Positions 8,869-17,588 of a stretch of DNA of 64,000 bases are shown here, piece by piece. Both the position numbers and the translations under genes were made by a program. The notes under the pieces are model-generated. The model ran no database searches, was not told the origin of the DNA, and was given only the letters and a program-made list of their open reading frames with translations. Location: contig NZ_MIJB01000027.1 of assembly GCF_002174305.1 (NCBI RefSeq), positions 62,001 to 126,000 on the forward strand, written 5' to 3'. Numbering within the stretch: position 1 is the first letter of the stretch; each line of letters starts with the position of its first letter. Source of the DNA: Aeromicrobium sp. PE09-221. GTDB taxonomy: Bacteria; Actinomycetota; Actinomycetes; Propionibacteriales; Nocardioidaceae.

Positions 8869-9599
8869 CAGCGCCCCTGGAAGACGGGGGCGCGCTTCTC
8901 GGTACGGGCGAGCGCCGCCTCACGGACGTCCTCGCTGGCCCAGACTCGAGCGAACTCGGTCTCGATGCGCTCGTCGTCCGCGCGCGAGCCGTTGAGGACG
9001 AGCTTGTTGTAGGCGACGGTCAGCGGTGCCAGCTCGGCGATCTCCTGCGCCCACGCGATCGCGTCGTCGAGGGTGCCCATGCGATCGGCGAGACCGCAGG
9101 ACAGCGCCTCATCCCGCTCGATCGTCTCTGCGGCGAGCATCATCCGGCGGGCCGGCCCCATGCCCGCCAGCTTGCCCAGGGTGCGGATCGTCCACGCGTC
9201 GACCGCCATGCCGTTCTTCGCCGTCGGCACGGCGAAACGGGCCTTCTCATCGGCGACCCGCAGGTCGCACGCGATGGCGAGCTGGGTGCCCGCGCCGATC
9301 GCGGGACCGTTGACGGCGGCGATGATCGGAACCGGCAGGCGTGTCAGTCCGTGCAGCATCGCGTAGAGAGCGTCGATGAATTCGTCCCCGTAGACCCCGG
9401 TGAGATCGGCCCCGGCGCAGAAGGCGGTGCCGTCGCCGGTGACCACCAGCACACGGGCCCCGTCCTCGACCGCAGCCCGGGCAGCGGCGTCGATCTCTCG
9501 GCACAGGTCGAGGTTGAGCGCATTGCGCCGCCCCGACCTCATGAGCGTCAGTACCGTGACGCGCCCATGCGTCGTCACCTCGATCATCGTCATGTGCAC
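8868..9599 (-). CDS. Enoyl-CoA hydratase/isomerase (crotonase) family protein
   Basis: A 243-residue crotonase-fold protein. Oxyanion-hole elements are visible in FCAGADL and VNGPAIGAG. At the usual first catalytic Glu (PE in hydratases) the sequence reads FAVPTAKNGM, and the second Glu region reads DAWTIRTL, so both hydratase glutamates appear missing. Related families such as isomerases, dehalogenases or EchA-type paralogues also depart there, so the reaction is uncertain. Several ATGs occur in the first six codons; the third or fifth may be the real start. It is co-transcribed with the short AMP-binding-like gene. Confidence 0.85.
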   Translation of the reverse strand: MHMTMIEVTTHGRVTVLTLMRSGRRNALNLDLCREIDAAARAAVEDGARVLVVTGDGTAFCAGADLTGVYGDEFIDALYAMLHGLTRLPVPIIAAVNGPAIGAGTQLAIACDLRVADEKARFAVPTAKNGMAVDAWTIRTLGKLAGMGPARRMMLAAETIERDEALSCGLADRMGTLDDAIAWAQEIAELAPLTVAYNKLVLNGSRADDERIETEFARVWASEDVREAALARTEKRAPVFQGR

Positions 9600-9674
9600 A
9601 CGGTAGCGAGCGCCGGTCTCGTCGACGGCGAGGGCCTCAGCCAGGGCGGCCGGCCGAGCGGTCGAGTCGATGTC

Positions 9675-10802
9675 TCAGGCGTCGGCGGCGGCGAGCTGGC
9701 CGCAGGCACCGTCGATATCGGAGCCGCGAGTGTCGCGCACCGTGGTGGGGATGCCTCTGGCGACCAGACGGCGCACGAACTCGCGCTCGTCCTCGGGGCG
9801 CGAAGCGGTCCACTTCGAGCCCGGCGTGGGATTCAACGGAATGAGGTTGACGTGGACCCAGCCCCAGTCGCCATAGGAGTTGAGGACATCGGCAAGCATG
9901 TCGGCCCGCCACGCCTGGTCGTTGATGTCGCGCATCATCGCGTACTCGATGGAGACCCGACGCTTGGTGACCTTGGCGTATTCCCACGCCGCCTCGACGA
10001 CCTCGGCGACCGAGAACCGCGTGTTGATCGGGACGAGCTCGTTGCGCAGCTCGTCATCGGGTGCGTGCAAGGAGAGCGCGAGCGTGACCGGGATGCCCTC
10101 TGTGGCCAACTGCTTCATCCGTGGCACCAGACCGACCGTGCTGACGGTGATATTGCGTGCCGAGAGCCCGAGTCCGTCGGGGGCAGGAGCGACCATACGA
10201 CGCACCGCGCCGATGACCGCCTTGTAGTTGGCCATCGGCTCACCCATACCCATGAAGACGACATTGGACAGCCGCCCCGGTCCTCCCGGCACGAGACCCT
10301 TCGCCATGGCCGCGGCCCCGTCGACGACCTGATCGATGATCTCGGCCGTGCTCATATTGCGCTGCAGGCCGCCCTGGCCCGTGGCACAGAACGGACACGC
10401 CATACCGCATCCGGCCTGGCTCGATACGCAGATGGTGGCGCGGTCCGGGTAGCGCATCAGCACCGACTCGACCAGTGAGCCGTCGAACAGCCTCCAGAGG
10501 GTCTTGCGGGTCGTGCCGCCATCAGCCTCCATCACGCGGACCTGGTCGAGCAGATCCGGTAACAGTGCCCCGGCGATCCGGTCGCGGCTGGCAGCCGGAA
10601 GATCAGTCATCTGGGCCGGATCACGTTCGAGCCGCGCGAAGTAGTGGTGGGCAACCTGCTTGACGCGGAAAACCGGCTCCCCCAGGTCCGCCGCGGCAGC
10701 CTTGCGTTCGGTGGCATCGAGGTCGGCGAGGTGGCGGGGCGGCTTGCCCCGGCCCTTCGGCGGCGTCAGCACGAGCGGCAGCGCACGGGTCGGCTCGGTC
10801 AT
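9675..10802 (-). CDS. rlmN: 23S rRNA/tRNA adenine-C2 methyltransferase RlmN
   Basis: A 375-residue radical SAM enzyme that methylates C2 of A2503 in 23S rRNA and of tRNA A37. The SAM cluster cysteines are C132, C136 and C139 (CGMACPFC). The methyl-carrying cysteine is probably in DGACGQLAA near the C terminus. GGxGEP-like SAM contacts appear as [10 protein letters not shown]. Length is normal. Its position near cdsA-frr-pyrH matches actinobacterial order, with the peptidase/ATP-grasp block inserted between. Confidence 0.95.
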   Translation of the reverse strand: MTEPTRALPLVLTPPKGRGKPPRHLADLDATERKAAAADLGEPVFRVKQVAHHYFARLERDPAQMTDLPAASRDRIAGALLPDLLDQVRVMEADGGTTRKTLWRLFDGSLVESVLMRYPDRATICVSSQAGCGMACPFCATGQGGLQRNMSTAEIIDQVVDGAAAMAKGLVPGGPGRLSNVVFMGMGEPMANYKAVIGAVRRMVAPAPDGLGLSARNITVSTVGLVPRMKQLATEGIPVTLALSLHAPDDELRNELVPINTRFSVAEVVEAAWEYAKVTKRRVSIEYAMMRDINDQAWRADMLADVLNSYGDWGWVHVNLIPLNPTPGSKWTASRPEDEREFVRRLVARGIPTTVRDTRGSDIDGACGQLAAADA

Positions 10803-10938
10803 GTCCCCAGTGTCCCAGACGGGGCCAGATGCCGACGAATCGTCGATCCCCGGACGTCTCTCGGGCGGTAGACCATCAACCTCTCCCCGTCCTGGCGGTA
10901 CCTCATCACCCCCCCGCGGCGGCGATGACGTTCACTCG

Positions 10939-11973
10939 CTACCGCTGCCCGCGCGGCGAGGTTGACCGGCTACCCGCGGTCGCGCGCTGACGACCGATGA
11001 GCGAGGCCACGAATTCCAGCTTGTCGAGCACGGCCGGAGCGAGAACGAAGGGATACAACGGCTCCTTGCCCATCGATTGGTTGATCTGGTTGAGGGCGGT
11101 GCTGAGCGGGATCCAGATCCCGGTCACGAGATCGCGGAAGACGGTGAACGCCGTCGGGTCCGCGGTGATGAGGCCGTAGGCGCTGGCCGTGTCGACCGAG
11201 TCGGTGATATGCAGCACGTGCGCGAAGGTCTCGGCGAAGTCCTCGAAGGGATGCATCGTCGCGTAGGCGCTGATGTAGCGCTCGGGCCAGTCCTCCGGCG
11301 GCCCCTGCGCATAGTGGCGATCGATCTCGGCCTGGTAGTCCGCGCCCTCGTCGCCGAACAACTCGCGATAGCGGGCACGCAGCCGGTCATCGTCTACCAG
11401 GATGGGCTCATAGTAGTGGCCGACCTCGTGCCGGAAGTGTCCCAGCATCGTGCGGTACGGCTCATCGAGCTGTACCCGCAGCCGCTCACGATAGGCGTCG
11501 TTCCCCTCCGCCAGGTCGATCGTGATGACGCCGTCCGCGTGGCCGATCGTGACATCCTCGTTCGTGCTCGAGAGAAGGTCGAAAGCCAACCCGTTCTCGG
11601 GGTCCTCCTGGCGAGGGACGATCGGCAGTCCGAGCTCGTCGAGCTCTACGATGAGCCGCCGCTTGGCCTGCTCGGCGATGCCGAAGGCGCTGAGCCCCAC
11701 GAGATCGGCGTCATTGGGTCGGGTGCGTGTCAGAGAGCAGCTGAAGCACAGACCGTCCGGGGTCCCTGTGAGCCACGTGCAACCCGAAAGCTCCAGGTTG
11801 GCGCAGCGGGTCCACCGCAGGCCCGATGCATCGGTATAGATGTCATCATCTGCGCTGAGCGGGACGATGGCACGCTCAACCCGCGAGAAGCCGAGCCGGC
11901 TGCCGCAGGTGACGCAGACGGAGTTTTCGAAGTAGAGGGCGCTGTCGCAGACTCGACAGGTGAAGGCACGCAC
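10939..11973 (-). CDS. Zinc-ribbon putative metallopeptidase (Peptidase_Mx-like)
   Basis: A 344-residue predicted cytoplasmic protein. The N terminus has two four-cysteine sets likely to bind zinc: C6, C9, C20, C23 and C57, C65, C76, C79. The catalytic motif HEVGH is at residues 182-186, with HPFEDFAETFAHVLH about 60 residues later, probably giving the third ligand. This fits the putative zinc-binding metallopeptidase family often encoded beside ATP-grasp/alpha-E genes. There is no signal peptide. It starts 48 bases after the transglutaminase gene on the same strand, implying one operon. The substrate is unknown. Confidence 0.85.
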   Translation of the reverse strand: MRAFTCRVCDSALYFENSVCVTCGSRLGFSRVERAIVPLSADDDIYTDASGLRWTRCANLELSGCTWLTGTPDGLCFSCSLTRTRPNDADLVGLSAFGIAEQAKRRLIVELDELGLPIVPRQEDPENGLAFDLLSSTNEDVTIGHADGVITIDLAEGNDAYRERLRVQLDEPYRTMLGHFRHEVGHYYEPILVDDDRLRARYRELFGDEGADYQAEIDRHYAQGPPEDWPERYISAYATMHPFEDFAETFAHVLHITDSVDTASAYGLITADPTAFTVFRDLVTGIWIPLSTALNQINQSMGKEPLYPFVLAPAVLDKLEFVASLIGRQRATAGSRSTSPRGQR

Positions 11974-12021
11974 AGACCCAGTCTGGTGGGGCGTGGCGCG
12001 CTCCGCACGCCACGGAACCGC

Positions 12022-12894
12022 TCAGACCGCCTGCACGTCCACGTACACGGTCAGCTCCGAGGAGGACGCCGTCGTGAACACCGTCCCTTTGACGGGAGGG
12101 ACATCACCGTAGTCTCGCCCCCAGGCCACGGTGACATAGCGGTCGTCGACGCGGGTGTCATTGGTGGGATCGACCGCCAGCCAGTCATCATCCCCCAGCC
12201 ACACGGCCGCCCAGGCGTGCGATGCGTCCGCGCCGACGAGGCGCTCGCGGCCCGGCGGCGGCGTCGTGGCAAGGTAGCCGCTCACATATCGCGCCGCCAA
12301 TCCATGTGACCGCAGGCAGGAGAGGAGCAGGTGCGTGAAGTCCTGGCACACGCCCGCTCGCGCGGCGAACACCTCGTCGACCGTCGAGGTCACCGAGGTC
12401 ACGCCGGGCCGGTAGGCGAAGTCCGCGTGGACGCGATGGACGAGCTCGGCCACCGCCTCACCTATCGACCGCCCCGGCGACAACGAGACCGCGGCGTACT
12501 CGCGCGCCGAGTCAGGATGCTCGACGAGCGGCGATTCGAGGGCGAAATCGGCGGCGAGCCAGGCCCCCGGCTCCGCGCTGCCGAGCGGACGGCAGGTCTC
12601 CCAGGAGCGGTCGAGCATGGCGCGAGGGGGTTCCGCCGCCTCCACCTCGACCACGCTGTCCGCATCGACCACGAGCTCGGTGTGCGGCACGGTGACGTGG
12701 AAGTACCGGACCTCGTTGCCGTAATAGTCCGAGGAGACCCCGAGGTCCTCGGGCTCGGGCACGACCGTCACCGCCGCCTCGGTGACCTCCTGGCCGGGCG
12801 TCCGGCGCGGCATGACCCATGCCAGCCCGTAACTGCCGGTCACGGGGGCGTCGTACGCATAGGACGTCCGATGCCGCACCTGATACCGGGTCAC
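12022..12894 (-). CDS. Transglutaminase-like cysteine peptidase family protein
   Basis: A 290-residue protein with a bacterial transglutaminase N-terminal beta domain (about 1-80) and a transglutaminase core. The triad is Cys182 (AGVCQDF), His226 (ASHAWAAV) and Asp242 (AVDPTND). The GTG start at 12894 gives a four-base GTGA overlap with the ATP-grasp/alpha-E gene and begins with the family-typical TRYQVRHRTSYAYD; an upstream ATG would add 13 unconserved residues. It is expected to hydrolyse or transfer peptide amides. Operon placement suggests it works on the product of the ligase. Confidence 0.9.
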   Translation of the reverse strand: MTRYQVRHRTSYAYDAPVTGSYGLAWVMPRRTPGQEVTEAAVTVVPEPEDLGVSSDYYGNEVRYFHVTVPHTELVVDADSVVEVEAAEPPRAMLDRSWETCRPLGSAEPGAWLAADFALESPLVEHPDSAREYAAVSLSPGRSIGEAVAELVHRVHADFAYRPGVTSVTSTVDEVFAARAGVCQDFTHLLLSCLRSHGLAARYVSGYLATTPPPGRERLVGADASHAWAAVWLGDDDWLAVDPTNDTRVDDRYVTVAWGRDYGDVPPVKGTVFTTASSSELTVYVDVQAV

Positions 12895-15356
12895 GGCTCG
12901 ATCACCAACGGAAGCTCGATCGGGCGCTGCCACGGACCGGACGCCAGGTGGACGTTCTCGACGGCCTCCGACAGCGACCGCAGCTGGCTCTGCACCGTGA
13001 GCAGGAGTTCGCGCAGTCGCGGTCGGTACTCCCCCTCGATCACCACGAGGTAAGCCAGATCGGCATCGCTCAGCAGAGCCAGCAGATCGTCGACCAAACG
13101 CTCGGGCCGAGTCGAGCCCGAGGATGCAGGCAGCGCCGTTAGATGCTGCTGCATCCGTTCGACACAGAACCGCAGGGAACGGGGGTTTCCCGCGTCGAGC
13201 ACCAGCAGATCGACCACATTGGCCACTCGGACATATCCGCGATAGCGGCGCCGGTGGGTCACCGCGCTCTCACTCACCTGAAGCACCGCATCGAGCACCT
13301 CACGATCGACCTCGGGTCCCCGACGACGCCCCAGCGTCGGTTCCAGCAGATGCGTCAGCTGCGACGCCCGTTCGATCGAGCGGCCGAGCTCATGGAGCCG
13401 CCACGCGGCATCACGCACCATGTTCTCGCTCACCCCGTTCAATGCGAGCGCACCGGTCAGCATCGTCTCGGCGTCCTCCCCCCGATACGTGTCGCTCGTC
13501 CGCTCGCGTGAGGAGCCGAGGGCGCGGGCGAGCGCGCCGGTCACCCGGAAGAGATCGGGTGACACCTGGTCGCGCAGGCTCTGCGCGAGGAGGGTCAGCT
13601 GCTCGACCGACTGGGACACAGAGCCCGGTCGGTCCGCATCGCTGAGCGCGGCGCGCAGATCATCGGTCTCGGAAGCGGTGTCGGGTATCGACACGAGTCC
13701 GCGCAGGGTCGTGCGCAGCACCGCGAGCGCCGCGCCTCCCGGCGAGCCGGGACGGTGATGGAAGTCGAGCGCCAGTGTGTGACAGAGCAGCCAGAGCCGC
13801 AAGGTGTCCTCGATGCGGACGATGTAGCGGCCCATCCAGTACATGTCCCCTCGCGCCCGCGGCGGCAGGGTCGGCGGCGTACGGAGCGCGGTGACGGACA
13901 TGAGCTCGGACAATCCCTGGTCGGGGTCCGCCGGATCCTGTTTCACGATCCAGACGTCCTTGCTCACCTGTTGCTCTCCGACCGTGCTGCGCGCGGTCAC
14001 CAGACCACCGGCCATCGGCCGGTAGGAGGCACCGTGCCGCATCGTGAAGGTCCGCCACCGCACCGTATGCGGCGTGAGCCGATCGCCCTCAAGGGCCGGC
14101 ATGGACGAGGCCCGCCGGGACTCCTGTCCGACCCAGCGCCACGGCTCGGTCTCGATGCGATGGCGTAGGTCTTCGGCGCTCGAAGGGACACCCCGCCCGT
14201 CGAGCGATGTCATGCGCAACTCGTCGATCCGGTCGATGAGCACGTCGCGACCGCCCGGAGCGCCGCCCCAGTAGGTCCGGGCCGATGAGAGACGCAGGGG
14301 CTCGCCGAGCAGCTCCTCGCACAGGCTCGGCAGGAAGGGCATCAGGCCGGGGTTCTCGGCGACCCCGGCCCCCAGCGAGTTCACGATGCGGACATTGCCG
14401 CGACGAACCGCCTCAGACAACCCGGGAACCCCCAGCCGGGAGTCTCCCCGCAACTCGAGGGGGTCGCTCCAGGCCGCGTCGACACGACGCACCACCACGT
14501 CGACACGTTGCAGACCGTCAAGCGAGCGCAACCACAGGCATCCCGACGACACCGTCAGGTCGGCGGCCTCCACGAGCGGGAATCCCATGCTCGCCGCGAT
14601 CGAGGCCTGATCATAGACCGTCTCCGACATCGGCCCCGGCGACAGCACCACTGCGTGCGGTGACTCGACCCCATCAGGGGCAGCCTGCAGGATGGCCGAG
14701 CGCAGCGTTTGGAAGAAGGGCGTGAGCCGATGCACAGCGGCCTCGCGGTGCAACCGGGGAAGGACCCGTGAGAGCACCCGCCGGTTCTCCATCGCGAAAC
14801 CGATGCCCGACGGCGCCTGCACACGATCCGCCGTCACCAGCCATTCGCCCGTCTCGTCCCTCGACAGGTCGGCCGCCGCCAACGTCACCGGCGCCAGGTC
14901 CTCCTGTCCCGGACGGGCCAGCGACCGCACGAAGCCGCGATGCGCGAAGACGACCTCCGGGGGCAGCAGACCGCGGCTCAGGATCGTGCGATCGGTGTAC
15001 AGATCCGAGACGATCACGTTCAGCAGCTCCGCGCGCTGCGCGAGACCCTTCTCCAGGTCCGCCCACTCGGCGGCCTCGATCACCAGGGGGACCGGATCGA
15101 GCCTCCAGCGGCGCTGCCGCTGTCCCGGCGGAGCGTAGACGACGCCGTCATCGGAGAGCATGCGCTCGATCTCGGCATTGACGCGCGGCAGATCGACGAG
15201 ATCCGGTTCATAGCCGGCGAGCAGACGCCGCCAGGCGTCGCGGGGCGCACCGTCCTCCGCTACCACCTCGTCGTAACCGCTCGCCGTCGGGTCGAGAGCC
15301 AGCGGCAATTCACGGCGCGCGGCAGCGTAGTCGCGGAGGCCGCTCATGCGGCGCAT
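12891..15356 (-). CDS. Fused circularly permuted ATP-grasp and alpha-E protein
   Basis: An 821-residue protein combining two families that are usually separate genes. The N-terminal ~480 residues form a circularly permuted ATP-grasp type 2 domain (DUF404/DUF407; landmarks NVIVSDLYTD, FAHRGFVRS and RIVNSLGAGVAENPGLMPF). From about 495 the alpha-E domain (DUF403) begins at ARGDMYWMGRYIVRIEDTLR. ATP-grasp enzymes ligate carboxylates to amines, so peptide synthesis or protein tagging is predicted. Together with the overlapping transglutaminase and downstream peptidase it matches predicted peptide-modification operons. A start three codons later (15347) is possible. Confidence 0.9.
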   Translation of the reverse strand: MRRMSGLRDYAAARRELPLALDPTASGYDEVVAEDGAPRDAWRRLLAGYEPDLVDLPRVNAEIERMLSDDGVVYAPPGQRQRRWRLDPVPLVIEAAEWADLEKGLAQRAELLNVIVSDLYTDRTILSRGLLPPEVVFAHRGFVRSLARPGQEDLAPVTLAAADLSRDETGEWLVTADRVQAPSGIGFAMENRRVLSRVLPRLHREAAVHRLTPFFQTLRSAILQAAPDGVESPHAVVLSPGPMSETVYDQASIAASMGFPLVEAADLTVSSGCLWLRSLDGLQRVDVVVRRVDAAWSDPLELRGDSRLGVPGLSEAVRRGNVRIVNSLGAGVAENPGLMPFLPSLCEELLGEPLRLSSARTYWGGAPGGRDVLIDRIDELRMTSLDGRGVPSSAEDLRHRIETEPWRWVGQESRRASSMPALEGDRLTPHTVRWRTFTMRHGASYRPMAGGLVTARSTVGEQQVSKDVWIVKQDPADPDQGLSELMSVTALRTPPTLPPRARGDMYWMGRYIVRIEDTLRLWLLCHTLALDFHHRPGSPGGAALAVLRTTLRGLVSIPDTASETDDLRAALSDADRPGSVSQSVEQLTLLAQSLRDQVSPDLFRVTGALARALGSSRERTSDTYRGEDAETMLTGALALNGVSENMVRDAAWRLHELGRSIERASQLTHLLEPTLGRRRGPEVDREVLDAVLQVSESAVTHRRRYRGYVRVANVVDLLVLDAGNPRSLRFCVERMQQHLTALPASSGSTRPERLVDDLLALLSDADLAYLVVIEGEYRPRLRELLLTVQSQLRSLSEAVENVHLASGPWQRPIELPLVIEP

Positions 15357-15410
15357 CCGTCGCCGGCCCAGTGCGCGCCGTCCACCCGAGTCATCTGCTC
15401 GCAGCGGCTC

Positions 15411-16250
15411 TCAGGACACCGGCACGAGCAGGTAGAGCACCAGATAGGCCACCGGTGCGACGGCGATCAGGGAGTCGAGACGGTCCATCAGACCACCGTG
15501 TCCCGGCAGGATATCGCCCATGTCCTTGATCCCGATATCGCGTTTGATCAGCGACTCGCACAGATCGCCCACGGTCGCCATCACGACCGCTGCCGCGCCG
15601 AGCAGCACGCCGACCCAGACCTCGCCGTCGAGACCGTAGACCACCACCAGGGTCGACAGCACGACGCCGGCGATCATCGAGCCGGCGAAGCCCTCCCAGG
15701 ACTTCTTCGGGGAGATGGTGGGCGCCATCGGATGCTTGCCGAACAGCACGCCGGCCGCGTAGCCACCGATATCGGAGGCGATCGTGGCGACGACGAAGGC
15801 GACGATGCGCCAGGCACCGTCCGGATTGTCCAGCATGCGCACGACGAAGGAGCCCATGAGGAAGAGATAGGCGAGACAGAAGACTCCCGCCGTGCTGTCG
15901 CGCACGAATCCGTCGGCACCGCGCGGCAGCCGGACCACCAAGGTCGCCAGGACTGAGAGGGCCATGACGGCCGCGGCGGTCTCCATGTCGTCGAAGTAGG
16001 CGACCCCGAGCATGCCCAGCCCACCGACGAGCACCGGCAGCACGGGCACGGTGATGTGCGCAGCACGCAGCGCCTTGCTCAGCTCGAGGAGGGCCACGGT
16101 GAGGGCGAGCGCGACGACGAGGACGAACAGGTCCTTGACGAAGAACAGCGATGCCACGACGACGGCGCCGAGGCTGACCCCGACGCCGATTGCCGCTGGC
16201 AGATTGCGCCCAGCCCGACTGGGCTTGGGCTGAGGAGAATCAGACGTCAA
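15411..16250 (-). CDS. cdsA: Phosphatidate cytidylyltransferase
   Basis: A 279-residue membrane enzyme that makes CDP-diacylglycerol from phosphatidate and CTP. It has about eight hydrophobic segments, and the C-terminal signature is complete: SLIKRDIGIKDMG followed by LPGHGGLMDRLDS. The start appears to be TTG at 16250, inside the end of frr (11-base overlap), preceded by AAGGAAG. The pyrH-frr-cdsA order is conserved in many bacteria. Confidence 0.95.
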   Translation of the reverse strand: MTSDSPQPKPSRAGRNLPAAIGVGVSLGAVVVASLFFVKDLFVLVVALALTVALLELSKALRAAHITVPVLPVLVGGLGMLGVAYFDDMETAAAVMALSVLATLVVRLPRGADGFVRDSTAGVFCLAYLFLMGSFVVRMLDNPDGAWRIVAFVVATIASDIGGYAAGVLFGKHPMAPTISPKKSWEGFAGSMIAGVVLSTLVVVYGLDGEVWVGVLLGAAAVVMATVGDLCESLIKRDIGIKDMGDILPGHGGLMDRLDSLIAVAPVAYLVLYLLVPVS

Positions 16251-16797
16251 GGAGCTCTGCTTCCTTGGCCTTGAGGGCCTCGTCGATCTGATCGACGTAC
16301 TTCTTGGTCAGGCCATCGAGACGCTTCTCCGCGCCGGTGTTGTCGTCCTTGCTGATATCGGAGTCCTTCTCGGCCTTGTCGAGGGCCTGCTTGGCCCCCC
16401 GGCGCACAGCGCGCACCGCCACACGCCCCTCCTCGGCCTTGGACTTGGCGAGCTTGATGTACTCCTTGCGCCGCTCCTCGGTGAGCTCGGGCAGCGTCAC
16501 CCGGAGCACCTTGCCGTCGTCGGTGGGATTCACGCCCAGATCGGAGTCACGGATCGCCTTCTCGATGGCGCTCTTGGCCCCCTGGTCGTAGGGGCTGATG
16601 ATGACGGTGCGCGCCTCGGGCACCTGGAAACCGGCGAGCTGCTGCAACGGCGTGGGCGTGCCGTAGTAGTCGGCGGTGATCTGCGAGAACATCGCCGGAT
16701 GGGCGCGCCCGGTGCGGATCGCGGCGAACTCCTCGCGCGTGTGCTCGACGGCCTTGGTCATCTTGGACTCGGCGTCGCGCAGGGTCTGGTCGATCAC
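16240..16797 (-). CDS. frr: Ribosome recycling factor
   Basis: A 185-residue protein that with EF-G splits post-termination ribosomes. The full family length is present, including the region RTGRAHPAMFSQI and a C-terminal helix-rich region ending YVDQIDEALKAKEAELLDV. The start is GTG, with AAGGAG upstream. It follows pyrH by 30 bases and overlaps cdsA, so pyrH-frr-cdsA is one operon. Confidence 0.97.
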   Translation of the reverse strand: MIDQTLRDAESKMTKAVEHTREEFAAIRTGRAHPAMFSQITADYYGTPTPLQQLAGFQVPEARTVIISPYDQGAKSAIEKAIRDSDLGVNPTDDGKVLRVTLPELTEERRKEYIKLAKSKAEEGRVAVRAVRRGAKQALDKAEKDSDISKDDNTGAEKRLDGLTKKYVDQIDEALKAKEAELLDV

Positions 16798-16827
16798 GTC
16801 ATTGCTCCTTGGTCGGTCCGGCGGGGA

Positions 16828-17535
16828 TCAGGCCGCGTGGACGAGTGTTCCGATCTTCTCACCGCGCAGGGCTCGCGCGATGGTGCCCTCGCCGTGCATG
16901 CCGAAGACCAGCATCGGCAGACGGTTCTCCATGCACAGGGCGAAGGCGGCCGCGTCGACGACCTTGAGGCTGCGCTGAAGCGCCTCGTCGAAGGTGACGT
17001 GGTCGAACTTGCGGGCCTCGGGGGTGGTGCGGGGATCGGCATCGTAGACACCGTCGACGCCGTTCTTGCTCATCAACACCGCGTCTGCCTTGATCTCGAG
17101 GGCACGCTGAGCCGAGACGGTGTCGGTGGAGAAGTACGGCATACCGGCACCGGCGCCGAAGATGACGACCCGCCCCTTCTCCAAGTGCCGGATCGCACGG
17201 CGCGGAATGTACGGCTCGGCCACCTGCGCCATGTGGATGGCGCTCTGCACGCGCGTCTCGACACCGGTCTTCTCGATGAAGTCCTGCAAGGCGAGGGCGT
17301 TCATGACGGTGCCGAGCATGCCGATGTAGTCGGCACGCGACCGTTCCATGCCTCGCTGGCTGAGCTCGGCGCCGCGGAAGAAGTTGCCGCCGCCGACCAC
17401 GATCGCGACCTCGATGCCGTCGGCCACGGCCTCGGCCACCTGTCCGGCGATTCCACCGACGACATCGGGGTCGATACCGATGCCTCCGCCGCCGAAGGCC
17501 TCACCGGAGAGCTTGAGGAGAACGCGTCGCGACAT
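16828..17535 (-). CDS. pyrH: UMP kinase
   Basis: A 235-residue amino-acid-kinase-fold enzyme that phosphorylates UMP to UDP. The N-terminal motif [13 protein letters not shown], the phosphate loop [10 protein letters not shown] and the UMP contact GTGMPYF-like [13 protein letters not shown] are visible. The ATG at 17535 fits the family; the frame continues upstream without homology. It stands just after the SLC13 gene, which separates it from tsf, its usual neighbour. Confidence 0.97.
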   Translation of the reverse strand: MSRRVLLKLSGEAFGGGGIGIDPDVVGGIAGQVAEAVADGIEVAIVVGGGNFFRGAELSQRGMERSRADYIGMLGTVMNALALQDFIEKTGVETRVQSAIHMAQVAEPYIPRRAIRHLEKGRVVIFGAGAGMPYFSTDTVSAQRALEIKADAVLMSKNGVDGVYDADPRTTPEARKFDHVTFDEALQRSLKVVDAAAFALCMENRLPMLVFGMHGEGTIARALRGEKIGTLVHAA

Positions 17536-17588
17536 GATGACGAGCCTATCGGATGGTTGCACGTGGGCGGTGGCCCAGCGTCCTCGAG

